Source: Aureimonas sp. AU20 (lineage in GTDB: Bacteria > Pseudomonadota > Alphaproteobacteria > Rhizobiales > Rhizobiaceae). Taken from it: 64,000 bases of DNA. Position numbers and translations under genes: made by a program. The notes under the pieces were generated by a model. The model was not told the DNA's origin. It worked only from the letters and a program-made list of their open reading frames with translations, and searched no databases. This document shows, piece by piece, positions 47,197-55,407 of this stretch (the stretch's first letter is position 1; each line of letters starts with the position of its first letter). The stretch is from assembly GCF_001442755.1 (NCBI RefSeq), contig NZ_CP006367.1:682001-746000 (forward strand), read 5' to 3'.

Positions 47197-48120
47197 ATGG
47201 AACTTTTCTGCTTTATGAGAGTCAGTACGCCATCACCCATCGAGCAAGAGTTGTGTCTTGAACGCTTGTTCGACGTCGTGAGCCAAGCGTCCTATGATTC
47301 ACGGGCGTGGAGCGGTCTGGTTCAGGCTCTTGCCGACGAATTGACGCCCGGTGGCTGCGAAATTGCATTCCACCCTCGGCACGGCCGCAGCCCTCAGATT
47401 CGGTTGAACGTCCTCAGCGCCGTATCCGGGTCTTCCACGACATCTCAGTCTGGTCGAAATGCGCGCCGCCCGGCCTTGCTGACGTTGGGCGAAGCGCCGA
47501 ACGGCGTCTGGCGCATCGAGCTTTGGTCCAATGCGGAGTCGGACGGGGGCGGGCGCGACAGGGCGAAGGCGCTTCTAAGTCTTCTCGGCGCCTCGCTGTG
47601 TCAGGCCTTTCAGCTTTCGCTGGCCCTGCGGGCGGGCATGCAGCCCGCCAAGGCCATGTTGTGCGACCTGTGGGACCCGCTGCCCTTCGGCGTCATGCTC
47701 GTGGAGCCCTCGCTCCGTCTTCTCTTCGCCAACACGGCGGCGGAGGATTTCCTCCACACGGCCGCCCTGTTCCGTCCCGCCGGGATCGAGGGCTTCGTGC
47801 GGCCGGCGCGGCGCGAGAACTTCGCGGCGCTGACGCAGGCCTGCGAGATGGTGCTGGATGGCGCCGGAGACCGCGCGAGCTTTCCCATGCTGGACTATCG
47901 CGAACGCGGCTTTGGCGACGTCACCGTCTTCGCGCCGCCGTCCGGCCTGTTCGGCTGGTCCGGGCCCCGCGTGCAGGACGTTGCCCCGTCCCGGCTGGTG
48001 GTCACGTTGAGCCCGTTCGAAGCCTGCCCGGCAAGAGCGGATGAGGATGAGGCGAGCGTGACGAGCGGTGCCTCCTCCGCTTCCAAAGACGCTATGAGCG
48101 CGTCCAGCAACGGGGCCTGA
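47197..48120 (+). CDS. PAS-like sensory protein lacking a LuxR HTH
   Basis: A protein of 307 residues. It resembles the sensory half of LuxR-type PAS regulators: an N-terminal helical region (LCLERLFDVVSQASYDSRAWSGLVQALADEL) and a PAS-like core at about 165-215 (DPLPFGVMLVEPSLRLLFANTAAEDFL). Where a LuxR helix-turn-helix would follow, the protein instead ends in a Ser/Ala/Asp-rich tail of about 35 residues. There is no frameshift relict of an HTH in the 95 bp downstream. ATG 47197, GTG 47182 and ATG 47215 are all possible starts with weak RBS. Function unknown. Confidence 0.7.
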   Translation: MELFCFMRVSTPSPIEQELCLERLFDVVSQASYDSRAWSGLVQALADELTPGGCEIAFHPRHGRSPQIRLNVLSAVSGSSTTSQSGRNARRPALLTLGEAPNGVWRIELWSNAESDGGGRDRAKALLSLLGASLCQAFQLSLALRAGMQPAKAMLCDLWDPLPFGVMLVEPSLRLLFANTAAEDFLHTAALFRPAGIEGFVRPARRENFAALTQACEMVLDGAGDRASFPMLDYRERGFGDVTVFAPPSGLFGWSGPRVQDVAPSRLVVTLSPFEACPARADEDEASVTSGASSASKDAMSASSNGA

Positions 48121-48214
48121 GCTCAGGCCGCGCGGCGCTCTTCGAGTATCCAGTTCTTCGATCCGAGCGGATCGGCAAGCCCGGCGCTTTTGGCCGGGCT
48201 CGTTGATCGAAGCT

Positions 48215-50533
48215 TCAACCGGCCGCGGCGCTGCGCGTGATGCGCACGGGCACCGATTTGGCGGCCGGCACATGCGCCGTCTTCTCATGGTGCCAGAGCG
48301 GGATCAGCTTGTTCAACTCGGGATAGTAGCCTCCCACATCGCCCTTCGGCAGCTTGAACGAGTGGACGCGCAAGGCCTCCACGCGCCGCTCCACGCCGTC
48401 GTCGGCATGGGTTTCGAGATCGATCAGGTCCTGGTCCTTCAGGCCGAGGCGCGCCATGTCGTCCTTGTTCATCAGAAGCACCATGCGCGAGCCGGAAATG
48501 CCGCGCAGCCGGTCGTCATAACCGTAAATCGTGGTGTTGAACTGGTCGTTGGAGCGTAGCGTCATCAGCTTGAACACGTCGCGGCCCTCGACGTCGATGT
48601 CGGGATCGGTGTCGAATCCGTCCGGCACGATGAAATTGGCCTTGCCGGTCTTGGTCTTCCAGATGCGCTTGCAGGCCGGCAGGTCGCGGTGGAAGCCGCC
48701 CGGCTGGAGAAAGCGCTCGTTGAAGTTCTTGAAGTCGTTGGGATAGGCGCGTTCGATCTCGTCGCGGACGCGGGAATAGTCGGCCACCCAGTCGTCCCAC
48801 GGGATGGTGGAGCGGCCGGGCACGGTGGCCTTGGCGAGCTCGGCCACGATCTTGGGCTCGGACAGGAGCTCGGGCGAAGCCGGCGGGCGCCAGCCCTTGG
48901 AGCCGTGAATGCAGGCGGTGGAATCCTCGATCGACACGGTCTGGTCGCCGGTCGCCTGCGTGTCGCGCTCGATGCGCCCGAGGCACGGCAGGATATAGGT
49001 GACCGCCCCCGGCAGGAGATGGTTGCGGTTGAGCTTGGTCGACACCTGCACGTGAAGCCGCAGGTTGCGCCAAGCCTTCTCGATCAGACCCGTTTCCGGC
49101 ACGGCGCGCGAGAAATTGCCGCCGAAGCCGATAAAGGCCTTCACCGACCCGTCGATGATGCCCTCGCAGGCCTCCACGGTCGCCTTGCCCTTTTCGCGCG
49201 GCGGCTCGAACCCGTAGAATTCCTTGAACTTGTCGAGCGGGGCGAGTTCCGGCTTTTCGGTGATGCCGACCGTGCGCTGCCCCTGCACGTTGGAATGACC
49301 GCGAATGGGCGAGATGCCGGCGCCCGGCTTGCCGATATTACCGCGCATGAGCAGGAGGTTCACCAGCATCTGCACGTTCTGCACGCCATGCCGATGCTGC
49401 GTCAGGCCCATGCCGTAATGCGCGATCACCGCGTTGGAGCGGGCATAGACGCGCCCGACCTCCTCCAGATCCTCGCGCCCGAGGCCCGAGCAGCGCTCGA
49501 TCTCGCTCCAGTCGGACGCTCTGACATAGGCTTCGAACTCCTCGAACCCATGACCGTGCTCGGCGATGAAGTCCACGTCGAGAACGCGCGGCGCGCCCGT
49601 ATCCTTGGCCGCGTCGTCCAGCGCCAGCACGGCCTTGGCGATGCCGGTCATGGCGGCGATGTCGCCGCCGCAGCGCAGCTGGAAATATTCCGTCGACATC
49701 TTGGTCCCCTCGTCGGGGGACAGCATCTCGCTCGGCGCCTGCGGGTTCTTGAAGCGAACGAGGCCGCGCTCCTCCACGGGGTTGAACGTGTAGACCGGCA
49801 CGCCGCGCTTGCGCGCCTCCTGCAGCGGGTGCAGCAGGCGCGGCGCGTTGGTGCCGGTGTTGTGCCCGAAGAAGAGCATCATGTCGGACTTGGCGAAGTC
49901 CTCGTACTGGATCGTGCCGACCGGCGAGCCGATCGACAGCGGCAGGCCGACCGAGGTCGACTCGTGGCACATGTTCGAGGAATCGGGCAGGTTCTGCGAG
50001 CCGTAGACCCGGGCGAAGAGCTGGTACATGTAGCTCGCCTCGAGCGAGGCGCGGCCGGAGGCGTAGAAGATCACGGATTTGGGATCGAGCCGGTTCAACT
50101 CCGCGCCGATCTCGCGAAAGGCGCTTTCCCAGGTGACGGGCACATATTGATCGAGCGAGGCATCGTAGCGCATGGGCGAGGTCAGACGCCCGTGCTTCTC
50201 CAGGTCGTGGTCCGTCCAGTTCAGGAGTTCGCTGACCCGGTGGCGCGAGAAGAAGTCGCGATCGGTGCGCTTCTTGGTCTGCTCCCAGATCGTCGCCTTG
50301 GCGCCGTTCTCGCAGAATTCGAAAGCGTGGCTGTCGGCGGGCTTGGCCCAGGAGCAGGACACGCACATGAAGCCGTCCGGTTTGTTCTGCTTGAACAGCG
50401 TGTTCCAGATGGTCGAGACCGCGAGCCCCTCTGCCACGCTTTTCTCGGCCAGCGACTTGACCGAGCCCCAGCCCCCCGTCGGGTCGTCATAGGGCTCCAC
50501 CACCGGACGAGGTTGTTGTTCGCTGCGGTCCAT
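48215..50533 (-). CDS. FdhF/YdeP-family molybdopterin oxidoreductase
   Basis: A protein of 772 residues of the bis-MGD superfamily, matching the FdhF/YdeP group. N-terminal Fe-S cysteines at 57, 60 and 74 (MCVSCSW, FEFCENG). A Cys in SNMCHESTSVG is at the molybdenum-ligand position. MPT-binding segments NPVEERG, GNIGKPGAGISPIRGHSNVQG and TLRSNDQFNT follow. No selenocysteine, fdhD or accessory subunit is adjacent. The substrate of this group is uncertain (acid-resistance link in E. coli YdeP), so I do not call it a formate dehydrogenase. Confidence 0.9.
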   Translation of the reverse strand: MDRSEQQPRPVVEPYDDPTGGWGSVKSLAEKSVAEGLAVSTIWNTLFKQNKPDGFMCVSCSWAKPADSHAFEFCENGAKATIWEQTKKRTDRDFFSRHRVSELLNWTDHDLEKHGRLTSPMRYDASLDQYVPVTWESAFREIGAELNRLDPKSVIFYASGRASLEASYMYQLFARVYGSQNLPDSSNMCHESTSVGLPLSIGSPVGTIQYEDFAKSDMMLFFGHNTGTNAPRLLHPLQEARKRGVPVYTFNPVEERGLVRFKNPQAPSEMLSPDEGTKMSTEYFQLRCGGDIAAMTGIAKAVLALDDAAKDTGAPRVLDVDFIAEHGHGFEEFEAYVRASDWSEIERCSGLGREDLEEVGRVYARSNAVIAHYGMGLTQHRHGVQNVQMLVNLLLMRGNIGKPGAGISPIRGHSNVQGQRTVGITEKPELAPLDKFKEFYGFEPPREKGKATVEACEGIIDGSVKAFIGFGGNFSRAVPETGLIEKAWRNLRLHVQVSTKLNRNHLLPGAVTYILPCLGRIERDTQATGDQTVSIEDSTACIHGSKGWRPPASPELLSEPKIVAELAKATVPGRSTIPWDDWVADYSRVRDEIERAYPNDFKNFNERFLQPGGFHRDLPACKRIWKTKTGKANFIVPDGFDTDPDIDVEGRDVFKLMTLRSNDQFNTTIYGYDDRLRGISGSRMVLLMNKDDMARLGLKDQDLIDLETHADDGVERRVEALRVHSFKLPKGDVGGYYPELNKLIPLWHHEKTAHVPAAKSVPVRITRSAAAG

Positions 50534-50558
50534 GGCTCTTCTCCTGACGACGGACTAA

Positions 50559-50718
50559 AGACTGTTCGACAATCCGGCTGCGGAGGACCGTCGGGTGATT
50601 TTTCATGCGTTCGCGAGGCGCCAAACGCAGTCGATGCCGGGGCATCGGCGAGGATTGGCAACGAAGCGACGGCGGAAAAGCACCGACGGGGTGACCCGAT
50701 CGGGTTGTCGAACAGTCT
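50559..50718. repeat. Widely spaced inverted repeat upstream of the FdhF/YdeP gene
   Basis: AGACTGTTCGACAATCCG (50559-50576) and CGGGTTGTCGAACAGTCT (50701-50718) are complementary over 17 of 18 bases, including a 14-bp perfect core. The arms are 124 bp apart and begin 26 bp upstream of the start codon. Each arm contains the near-palindrome TGTTCGACA. It could be a pair of operators, or the ends of a small mobile element. Confidence 0.75.
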
Positions 50719-50761
50719 CTCGACTTAGAAAAGCTCCAAGCCGCGTCCGAGGTTCCCGCCC

Positions 50762-51322
50762 TCAACGTCGCACGATGAGCCGCAGTCCGGTTCTGAGATG
50801 TGGGGCCAGCCGATCGAGATCGCGGCGCGAGAGGGCGACGCAGCCTTCTGTCGGCGCGTAGCCCGGCCGCGCGACATGCAGAAAGATCGCGCTGCCGAGC
50901 CCGCGCCTGCGGTGCCTCACGTTCCAGTCCAGAACCACGACGCCATCGTAAAGCCGGTCGTCCCGGAGCAGCCGCTCGGCGCTGGCGGGAAAGGGCAGGC
51001 GAACGGGCCGATTGTAGCAGCCATGCTCCGGCGCGTCGCACCAGCCGGACCGGCGGCCGGGTGTCCGCGTCGGCAGCGCGAAGCGCGGGGCGCCGCGCCT
51101 GCCCGGCCGGCCGTAGGCCCAGAGCAGCGCCATGCTCGCCAGCGGCGTCGCGCCATCGCCCTCCCGCTTGAAACTGGAGACGCCGCCCTTGCCGAGCGCG
51201 CAGCGAAGGCGCAGCGGCCCGAACTGCAAAACCCCCTTGCGCAGGTCCAAAGCGCTGGCGCGAACGCTGATTTCGGCGGTTTTCGACGCTTTCCTGCGGG
51301 TTTGGACTGGAAAAAACGACAT
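50762..51322 (-). CDS. L,D-transpeptidase (YkuD-type) family protein
   Basis: A protein of 186 residues. The C-terminal active site reads IFLHVARPGYAPTEGCVAL, with His149 and nucleophile Cys161 in the H-x11-C order of YkuD domains. The middle holds the family segments ALGKGGVSSFKREGDGATP and WCDAPEHGCYNRP. No obvious signal peptide. Start chosen at ATG 51322; a TTG at 51343 is in frame. Makes or edits 3-3 peptidoglycan cross-links, or attaches proteins to the wall, by family analogy. Divergent from the CenR-like regulator. Confidence 0.87.
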   Translation of the reverse strand: MSFFPVQTRRKASKTAEISVRASALDLRKGVLQFGPLRLRCALGKGGVSSFKREGDGATPLASMALLWAYGRPGRRGAPRFALPTRTPGRRSGWCDAPEHGCYNRPVRLPFPASAERLLRDDRLYDGVVVLDWNVRHRRRGLGSAIFLHVARPGYAPTEGCVALSRRDLDRLAPHLRTGLRLIVRR

Positions 51323-51401
51323 CGCGCTCACAAATTGTTTCAAACGGAACGTCGCAAACTATGGCAATCCATTCGCATCGTCATCTGCACAGGACCCCTT
51401 C

Positions 51402-52085
51402 ATGAGCGCACGCAGCATTCTGATCGTGGACGACGACGACGATCTCCGCACCACGCTGGTCGACCAGCTATCCCTGCACGAGGAATTCCTCGTTTCGCAG
51501 GAGAACAATGCCACGAAGGGGATCAACGCGGCGCGCGGCGGGCTGACCGATCTCGTCATCATGGACGTGGGCCTGCCCGACATGGACGGGCGCGAGGCCG
51601 TGCGCGTGTTGCGCAAGTCCGGTTTCAAGGCGCCGATCATCATCCTGACCGGGCAGGACGCCGACGCCGACACGATCCTCGGCCTCGAGGCGGGCGCCAA
51701 CGACTACGTCACCAAGCCCTTCCGCTTCGCCGTGCTTCTGGCGCGCATCCGCGCCCAACTTCGCCAGCACGAGCAGTCCGAGGACGCGACCTTCCAGGTC
51801 GGCCCCTATGTCTTCAAGCCGAGCCAGAAGGTTCTGGTGGACGACAAGGGCGGCAAGATCCGCCTGACCGAGAAGGAAACGGCGATCATCCGCTATCTCT
51901 ATCGCGCCGACCGCCGCGTGGTAACGCGCGACGTTCTGCTCGAAGAGGTCTGGGGCTACAATTCCGGCGTCACCACTCACACGCTGGAAACGCATGTCTA
52001 CCGCCTGCGCCAGAAGATCGAGCCCGAACCTTCCAACGCAAGGCTGATCGTCACGGAGTCGGGCGGCTACAAGCTGATGCCCTGA
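51402..52085 (+). CDS. cenR: OmpR-type response regulator, CenR/OtpR-like
   Basis: A protein of 227 residues. Receiver domain 1-120 with phospho-acceptor Asp55 (VIMDVGLPD), Thr83 and Lys105; OmpR winged helix at about 130-227 (EKETAIIRYLYRADRRVVTRDVLLEEVWGYN, THTLETHVYRLRQKIE, GGYKLMP). The N-terminal LSLHEEF segment and the neighbouring genes (a cyclic-nucleotide-binding protein downstream, an L,D-transpeptidase divergent) resemble the Brucella OtpR/Caulobacter CenR locus, linked to envelope control. No histidine kinase is adjacent. AGGA precedes the ATG. Confidence 0.88.
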   Translation: MSARSILIVDDDDDLRTTLVDQLSLHEEFLVSQENNATKGINAARGGLTDLVIMDVGLPDMDGREAVRVLRKSGFKAPIIILTGQDADADTILGLEAGANDYVTKPFRFAVLLARIRAQLRQHEQSEDATFQVGPYVFKPSQKVLVDDKGGKIRLTEKETAIIRYLYRADRRVVTRDVLLEEVWGYNSGVTTHTLETHVYRLRQKIEPEPSNARLIVTESGGYKLMP

Positions 52086-52300
52086 CGCCGGCCTTCGCGC
52101 CGCTATCTGTGGCGTTAAGGAAACGCCGGGCCCGGCTTCGACGCCTGGAGGCCCCGGCCTGCGCGTCGGGGGCTTTCGTCCCGGCCGGTTTCTTGCCATG
52201 TCGGAAGGAGGTGCGACGGGCCCGATGGTCCGTTGCCCATCCATCCCGAAGACCCGCGCGCGCGACACCCGCGCGCCGCAGGAGAAACGAACCGCGTGGC

Positions 52301-52792
52301 ATGAGCCTGGAAAGCGACATGGAGGTTCTCGGCGAGGTGCCCCTGTTTCAGGAGCTCTCGCGCGACCAACTCCGCCTTCTGGCCTTCGGCGCCGAGCACC
52401 GCGCCCTGCGCGCGGGCGAGATTCTGTTTCGCGCCGAAGCGCGGGCCGACGCCGGCTTCGTGGTCGCCTCGGGCGAGGTGCATCTGGTGGAAGGCGAGGG
52501 CGAGGAGCGCCGCATCGCCATGACCGTTGGCCGGGGCACGCTGCTCGGCGAAATGGCGCTCATGGCCGACACGCGCCGCCCCTCCTCGGCGGTCACCGCC
52601 ACCGATTGCGACTTCATCCGCATCTCGCGTCCGCTGTTCCGCCGCATGCTGCAGGAATATCCCGAGATCGCCGTCATCCTGCACCAGCGCATTCGCGACG
52701 ACTTCCTCGCCATGGCCCACCGCATTCTCGAACTCAACGACGTGTTCGACTACGACGAAGACGACGACACGCCGGCTGGTCCGCGCGAGTGA
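52301..52792 (+). CDS. Cyclic-nucleotide-binding domain protein
   Basis: A protein of 163 residues with a CAP-type beta barrel (about 10-130): LFQELSRDQLRLLAFGAEHRALRAGE, VASGEVHLVEGEG and the phosphate-binding cassette GEMALMADTRRPSSAVTA. No helix-turn-helix follows; the C-terminus is an acidic tail. It therefore senses a nucleotide or fatty molecule without binding DNA itself. Lies 215 bp after the CenR-like gene, as in Brucella. ATG 52301 chosen; Met at 52319 is possible. Confidence 0.88.
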   Translation: MSLESDMEVLGEVPLFQELSRDQLRLLAFGAEHRALRAGEILFRAEARADAGFVVASGEVHLVEGEGEERRIAMTVGRGTLLGEMALMADTRRPSSAVTATDCDFIRISRPLFRRMLQEYPEIAVILHQRIRDDFLAMAHRILELNDVFDYDEDDDTPAGPRE

Positions 52793-52794
52793 GG

Positions 52795-53001
52795 GCAGGG
52801 GACGCCGTCCCCTGCACCCTTGCCAGGGGCCGAGGCCCCTGAACCCCCGCCAGGGGCCGAGGCCCCTGAACCCCATTTCCTTTTGAGCCTATGTTCGAAC
52901 TTGGGGAGGGCCCGTGGCCCTCCCCAAGTTCGAAAAGACGTTCCAAAAGAAAGGAAGGGTTCGGGAACTCGTTCCCGAGCGGGGTCCGGGGCGGCAGCCC
53001 C
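52795..53001. repeat. Multi-hairpin convergent-gap element, copy A
   Basis: Fills the gap between the cyclic-nucleotide-binding gene and the converging DUF2244 gene. Order of hairpins: 52795-52815; CAGGGGCC-GA-GGCCCCTG duplicated in tandem at 52824-52841 and 52851-52868 (27-bp unit); a central perfect 19-bp stem 52894-52912/52916-52934 with a CGT loop; 52961-52978; 52988-53001. TTTCCTTTT on the left and AAAAGAAAGGAA on the right make the whole element nearly symmetrical. A related copy lies at 56415-56597. Confidence 0.88.
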
Positions 53002-53008
53002 ACCACCC

Positions 53009-53500
53009 TCAACCTCGCTTGGCGTCCGCCAGCGCGCGGGCGAAGGCCTTGGCGAAGCTGTCGCGATCGTCGGGGTTGAGGAAGGCGCCGAGTTCGGTGG
53101 CGCGGCCTTCGCCGGTGACGCTCATGTGGGTGACGCCGAATTCGGGGTGGCGGCGCACGAGGAAGCGCGCCCAGCCGGGATTGTAATGGGCCTCGCGCAC
53201 GGCGCCGCGCGGCGAGATCTTGCGGATCGAAAGGTCGGTGCGCGAGACGGAGACTTCCTCGCGGGCCTGGGCGGAGCGGAACGAGGCGCGCAGCGCGAAC
53301 CAGAGCAACGCCACGTCGAGGCCGAAGAAGCCGACGATGGGCCAGGCGCCGTTCAAGACGAAGGCGAGGCCGGATACGAGGCTGGCCCCGCCGAAGAGCG
53401 CCATGGTGACGTGGAAGCCGCGCCGCCCGAGCGAGCGATAGGGCGTCAGCAGCGCCTCGAAGAGGGGCGTGTCGGCTGGGCTCCGTTCGGCTGTGCTCAT
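53009..53500 (-). CDS. DUF2244 domain membrane protein
   Basis: A protein of 163 residues. Two adjacent transmembrane helices at about 30-75 (FHVTMALFGGASLVSG and IVGFFGLDVALLWFAL), followed by the DUF2244 soluble part (ISPRGAVREAHYNPGWARFLV, GAFLNPDDRDSFAKAFARAL). ATG 53500 with AAGGGCGG upstream; the larger open frame overlaps nth. Function unknown; often found near an nth-type gene in Rhizobiales, as here. Confidence 0.88.
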   Translation of the reverse strand: MSTAERSPADTPLFEALLTPYRSLGRRGFHVTMALFGGASLVSGLAFVLNGAWPIVGFFGLDVALLWFALRASFRSAQAREEVSVSRTDLSIRKISPRGAVREAHYNPGWARFLVRRHPEFGVTHMSVTGEGRATELGAFLNPDDRDSFAKAFARALADAKRG

Positions 53501-53592
53501 CCGCCCTTGCCTCCCAGGCTGGATTCGTTCCAAGAAAAAGCGATCCGGGCGCTGGGGCTCCCTGTCCGCCCGCCCCGTTCCGAAGGCCGAGC

Positions 53593-54588
53593 ATGGCAGA
53601 CAAAGACGCCTCCCCGAAAGCCCCCGCGCGTAAGTCGAAGGCCACCGCGACGAAACCACGCGCAGCCAAGGCCGCCAAGGATGGCGCGTCGGCCTCGGAG
53701 GGAACGGACCGCAAGCCAGCGGCGCCGAAGGCTGGCAAGGCCCCCAAGGCGTCTGCCCGACCCACTGCCAAGCCGAGTGCCAAGGCTGGCACCAAGGCCG
53801 CTGCCAAGTCCGGGGCGACGGTCGCACGTGCGACGAAGAGGAAGGCCGCGGAGAGCCATCCCGCCATTCCCTATTCGGCCGAGGAGATCGCCGAAATCTT
53901 CCGCCGCTTTGCCGTTCAGCGGCCTCACCCGACCTCGGAACTGGAGCATGTCAACACGTTCACCCTTCTGGTGGCCGTGGTGCTCTCGGCGCAGATGACC
54001 GACGCGGGGGTGAACCGGGCGACGCGCGGCCTCTTCGCTCGGGCCTCGACGCCCGAAGCCATGGCGGCTCTCGGCGAGGACGAGATCCGCGAGGCGATCA
54101 AGACGATCGGCTTCTTCCGCACCAAGGCCAAGAACGTCCAGCGCCTGTCGGAAATGCTGCGCGACGAGCATGGCGGCGAGGTGCCGCGCTCGCGCGAGGC
54201 GCTGGAAGGGCTGCCGGGCGTCGGCCGCAAGACGGCCAACGTCATCATGAACACGGCCTTCGGCGAGGAAACGCTGGCGGTCGACACGCATATCCTACGC
54301 ATCGGCAACCGGCTGAAGATCGCCCCCGGCAAGACGCCCGAGGCGGTGGAGGAAGGCTTCCTCAAGATCATTCCCGAGGGCTTCCTGCGCCATGCCCATC
54401 ACTGGCTGATCCTGCACGGGCGCTTCGTCTGCAAGGCGCGCAAGCCCGACTGCGAGCACTGCGTCATCGCCGATCTCTGCAAGGCCGACGAGAAATGGTG
54501 CGACCAGCCGGCCCCGCTCATCGCGCTGCCGGATGCTCCTCCCGGGCCGCAACCCTTGCCTCCCGGGGCAACGCGCCCAGGCGGGTGA
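53593..54588 (+). CDS. nth: Endonuclease III with histone-H1-like N-terminal tail
   Basis: DNA glycosylase/AP lyase for oxidised pyrimidines, 331 residues against about 211 in E. coli. The catalytic part starts near residue 95: LLVAVVLSAQMTDAGVN, HhH motif LPGVGRKTANVIM with the catalytic Lys, VDTHILRIGNR with the catalytic Asp, and the iron-sulfur loop C-x6-C-x2-C-x5-C. The first 90 residues are a Lys/Ala/Pro/Ser tail (AKPSAKAGTKAAAKSG type) like histone H1 or bacterial H1-like proteins. The last 71 bp overlap the converging membrane-protein gene. Confidence 0.95.
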   Translation: MADKDASPKAPARKSKATATKPRAAKAAKDGASASEGTDRKPAAPKAGKAPKASARPTAKPSAKAGTKAAAKSGATVARATKRKAAESHPAIPYSAEEIAEIFRRFAVQRPHPTSELEHVNTFTLLVAVVLSAQMTDAGVNRATRGLFARASTPEAMAALGEDEIREAIKTIGFFRTKAKNVQRLSEMLRDEHGGEVPRSREALEGLPGVGRKTANVIMNTAFGEETLAVDTHILRIGNRLKIAPGKTPEAVEEGFLKIIPEGFLRHAHHWLILHGRFVCKARKPDCEHCVIADLCKADEKWCDQPAPLIALPDAPPGPQPLPPGATRPGG

Positions 54589-55297
54589 ACTCGGGCGAGG
54601 TTTCCCGCTGCGAGATGCGCTGGTGCAGATGCACCATGGTCGCCGCCGCGAAGAGCGGCGTCAGAAGATTGAGGATCGGGATCGACAGGAAGGCGGCGAG
54701 CACGAGGCCGGCGAGGAAGATCGTCAGCCCGTGCCGGTTGCGCAGCGCTCGCGCTTCCTCCTCCGAGCGATAGCGCAGCGCCGCGAACTCGAAATATTCT
54801 CGCCCGAGCAGATAGCCGTTCACCACGAAGAAGGCGCCGAAATTCACCACCGGCACCAGAAGCAGCGTGAAGGCGAGGAGATTGCCGAGGATCACCACGC
54901 CGAAGAACTTCAGCGACAGGACCACGCTGCGCCCGAGCGGCAGGGCGCGGCCGACCGGCATGCCGGGATATTGATCCCGCTCCACCACCTCGGCCACGTC
55001 GTCCAGAAACAGGCCCGCGATCACCGCGCTCACCGGCGCGATCAGGAACGCGAGCAGCACCGCCAGCAGAAGCCCCGCCGCCCAGCCGGCGAAACTCTCG
55101 GCATTGTCCACCCAGGCCGGCATGTCGGGCGCGAAATGCGCGAAAAAGGGGATCGCCACCGTCTGAAACAGCCAGCGCACGGCGAACCAGAGTGCGACCA
55201 GCACCACGGCCGTCAGCCCGAGGGATTTCCAGAACACGGCGCGAAACGGGGGCGAGAACACGTCCCGGATCGCAAGAAAGGCGGCACGAAGAATCAT
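54518..55297 (-). CDS. EI24/CysZ-like membrane protein
   Basis: A protein of 259 residues with at least five transmembrane segments (about 25-50, 70-95, 130-150, 155-170 and 200-230). The start MILRAAFLAIRDVFSPPFRAVFWKSL and the VVNFGAFFVVNGYLLGREYFEFAALR segment are typical of the EI24/CysZ family. A sulfate-uptake role is known for E. coli CysZ; here it is far from the cys cluster, so the substrate is open. ATG 55297 with GGAG upstream. The 3' end overlaps nth by 71 bp. Confidence 0.87.
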   Translation of the reverse strand: MILRAAFLAIRDVFSPPFRAVFWKSLGLTAVVLVALWFAVRWLFQTVAIPFFAHFAPDMPAWVDNAESFAGWAAGLLLAVLLAFLIAPVSAVIAGLFLDDVAEVVERDQYPGMPVGRALPLGRSVVLSLKFFGVVILGNLLAFTLLLVPVVNFGAFFVVNGYLLGREYFEFAALRYRSEEEARALRNRHGLTIFLAGLVLAAFLSIPILNLLTPLFAAATMVHLHQRISQRETSPEFTRLGALPREARVAAREEHPAAR

Positions 55298-55407
55298 CGA
55301 AAGGCTCCGGCATTGGCGCAGCGTCAAGATGGGATGGCCTCCGCCTCGCGGCAATGCGATAAGGGCGCTCCGCTCTCCTTTCGGCCCCTCCCACGAAGAA
55401 ACCCGCC

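Noticed and set aside
48215..50533. Formate dehydrogenase alpha subunit
   Set aside because: Lacks selenocysteine and partner subunits; residues fit the FdhF/YdeP group of uncertain substrate.
48689..50728. Plus-strand open frame of 679 codons
   Set aside because: Antisense to the FdhF/YdeP gene, with no protein-like motifs.
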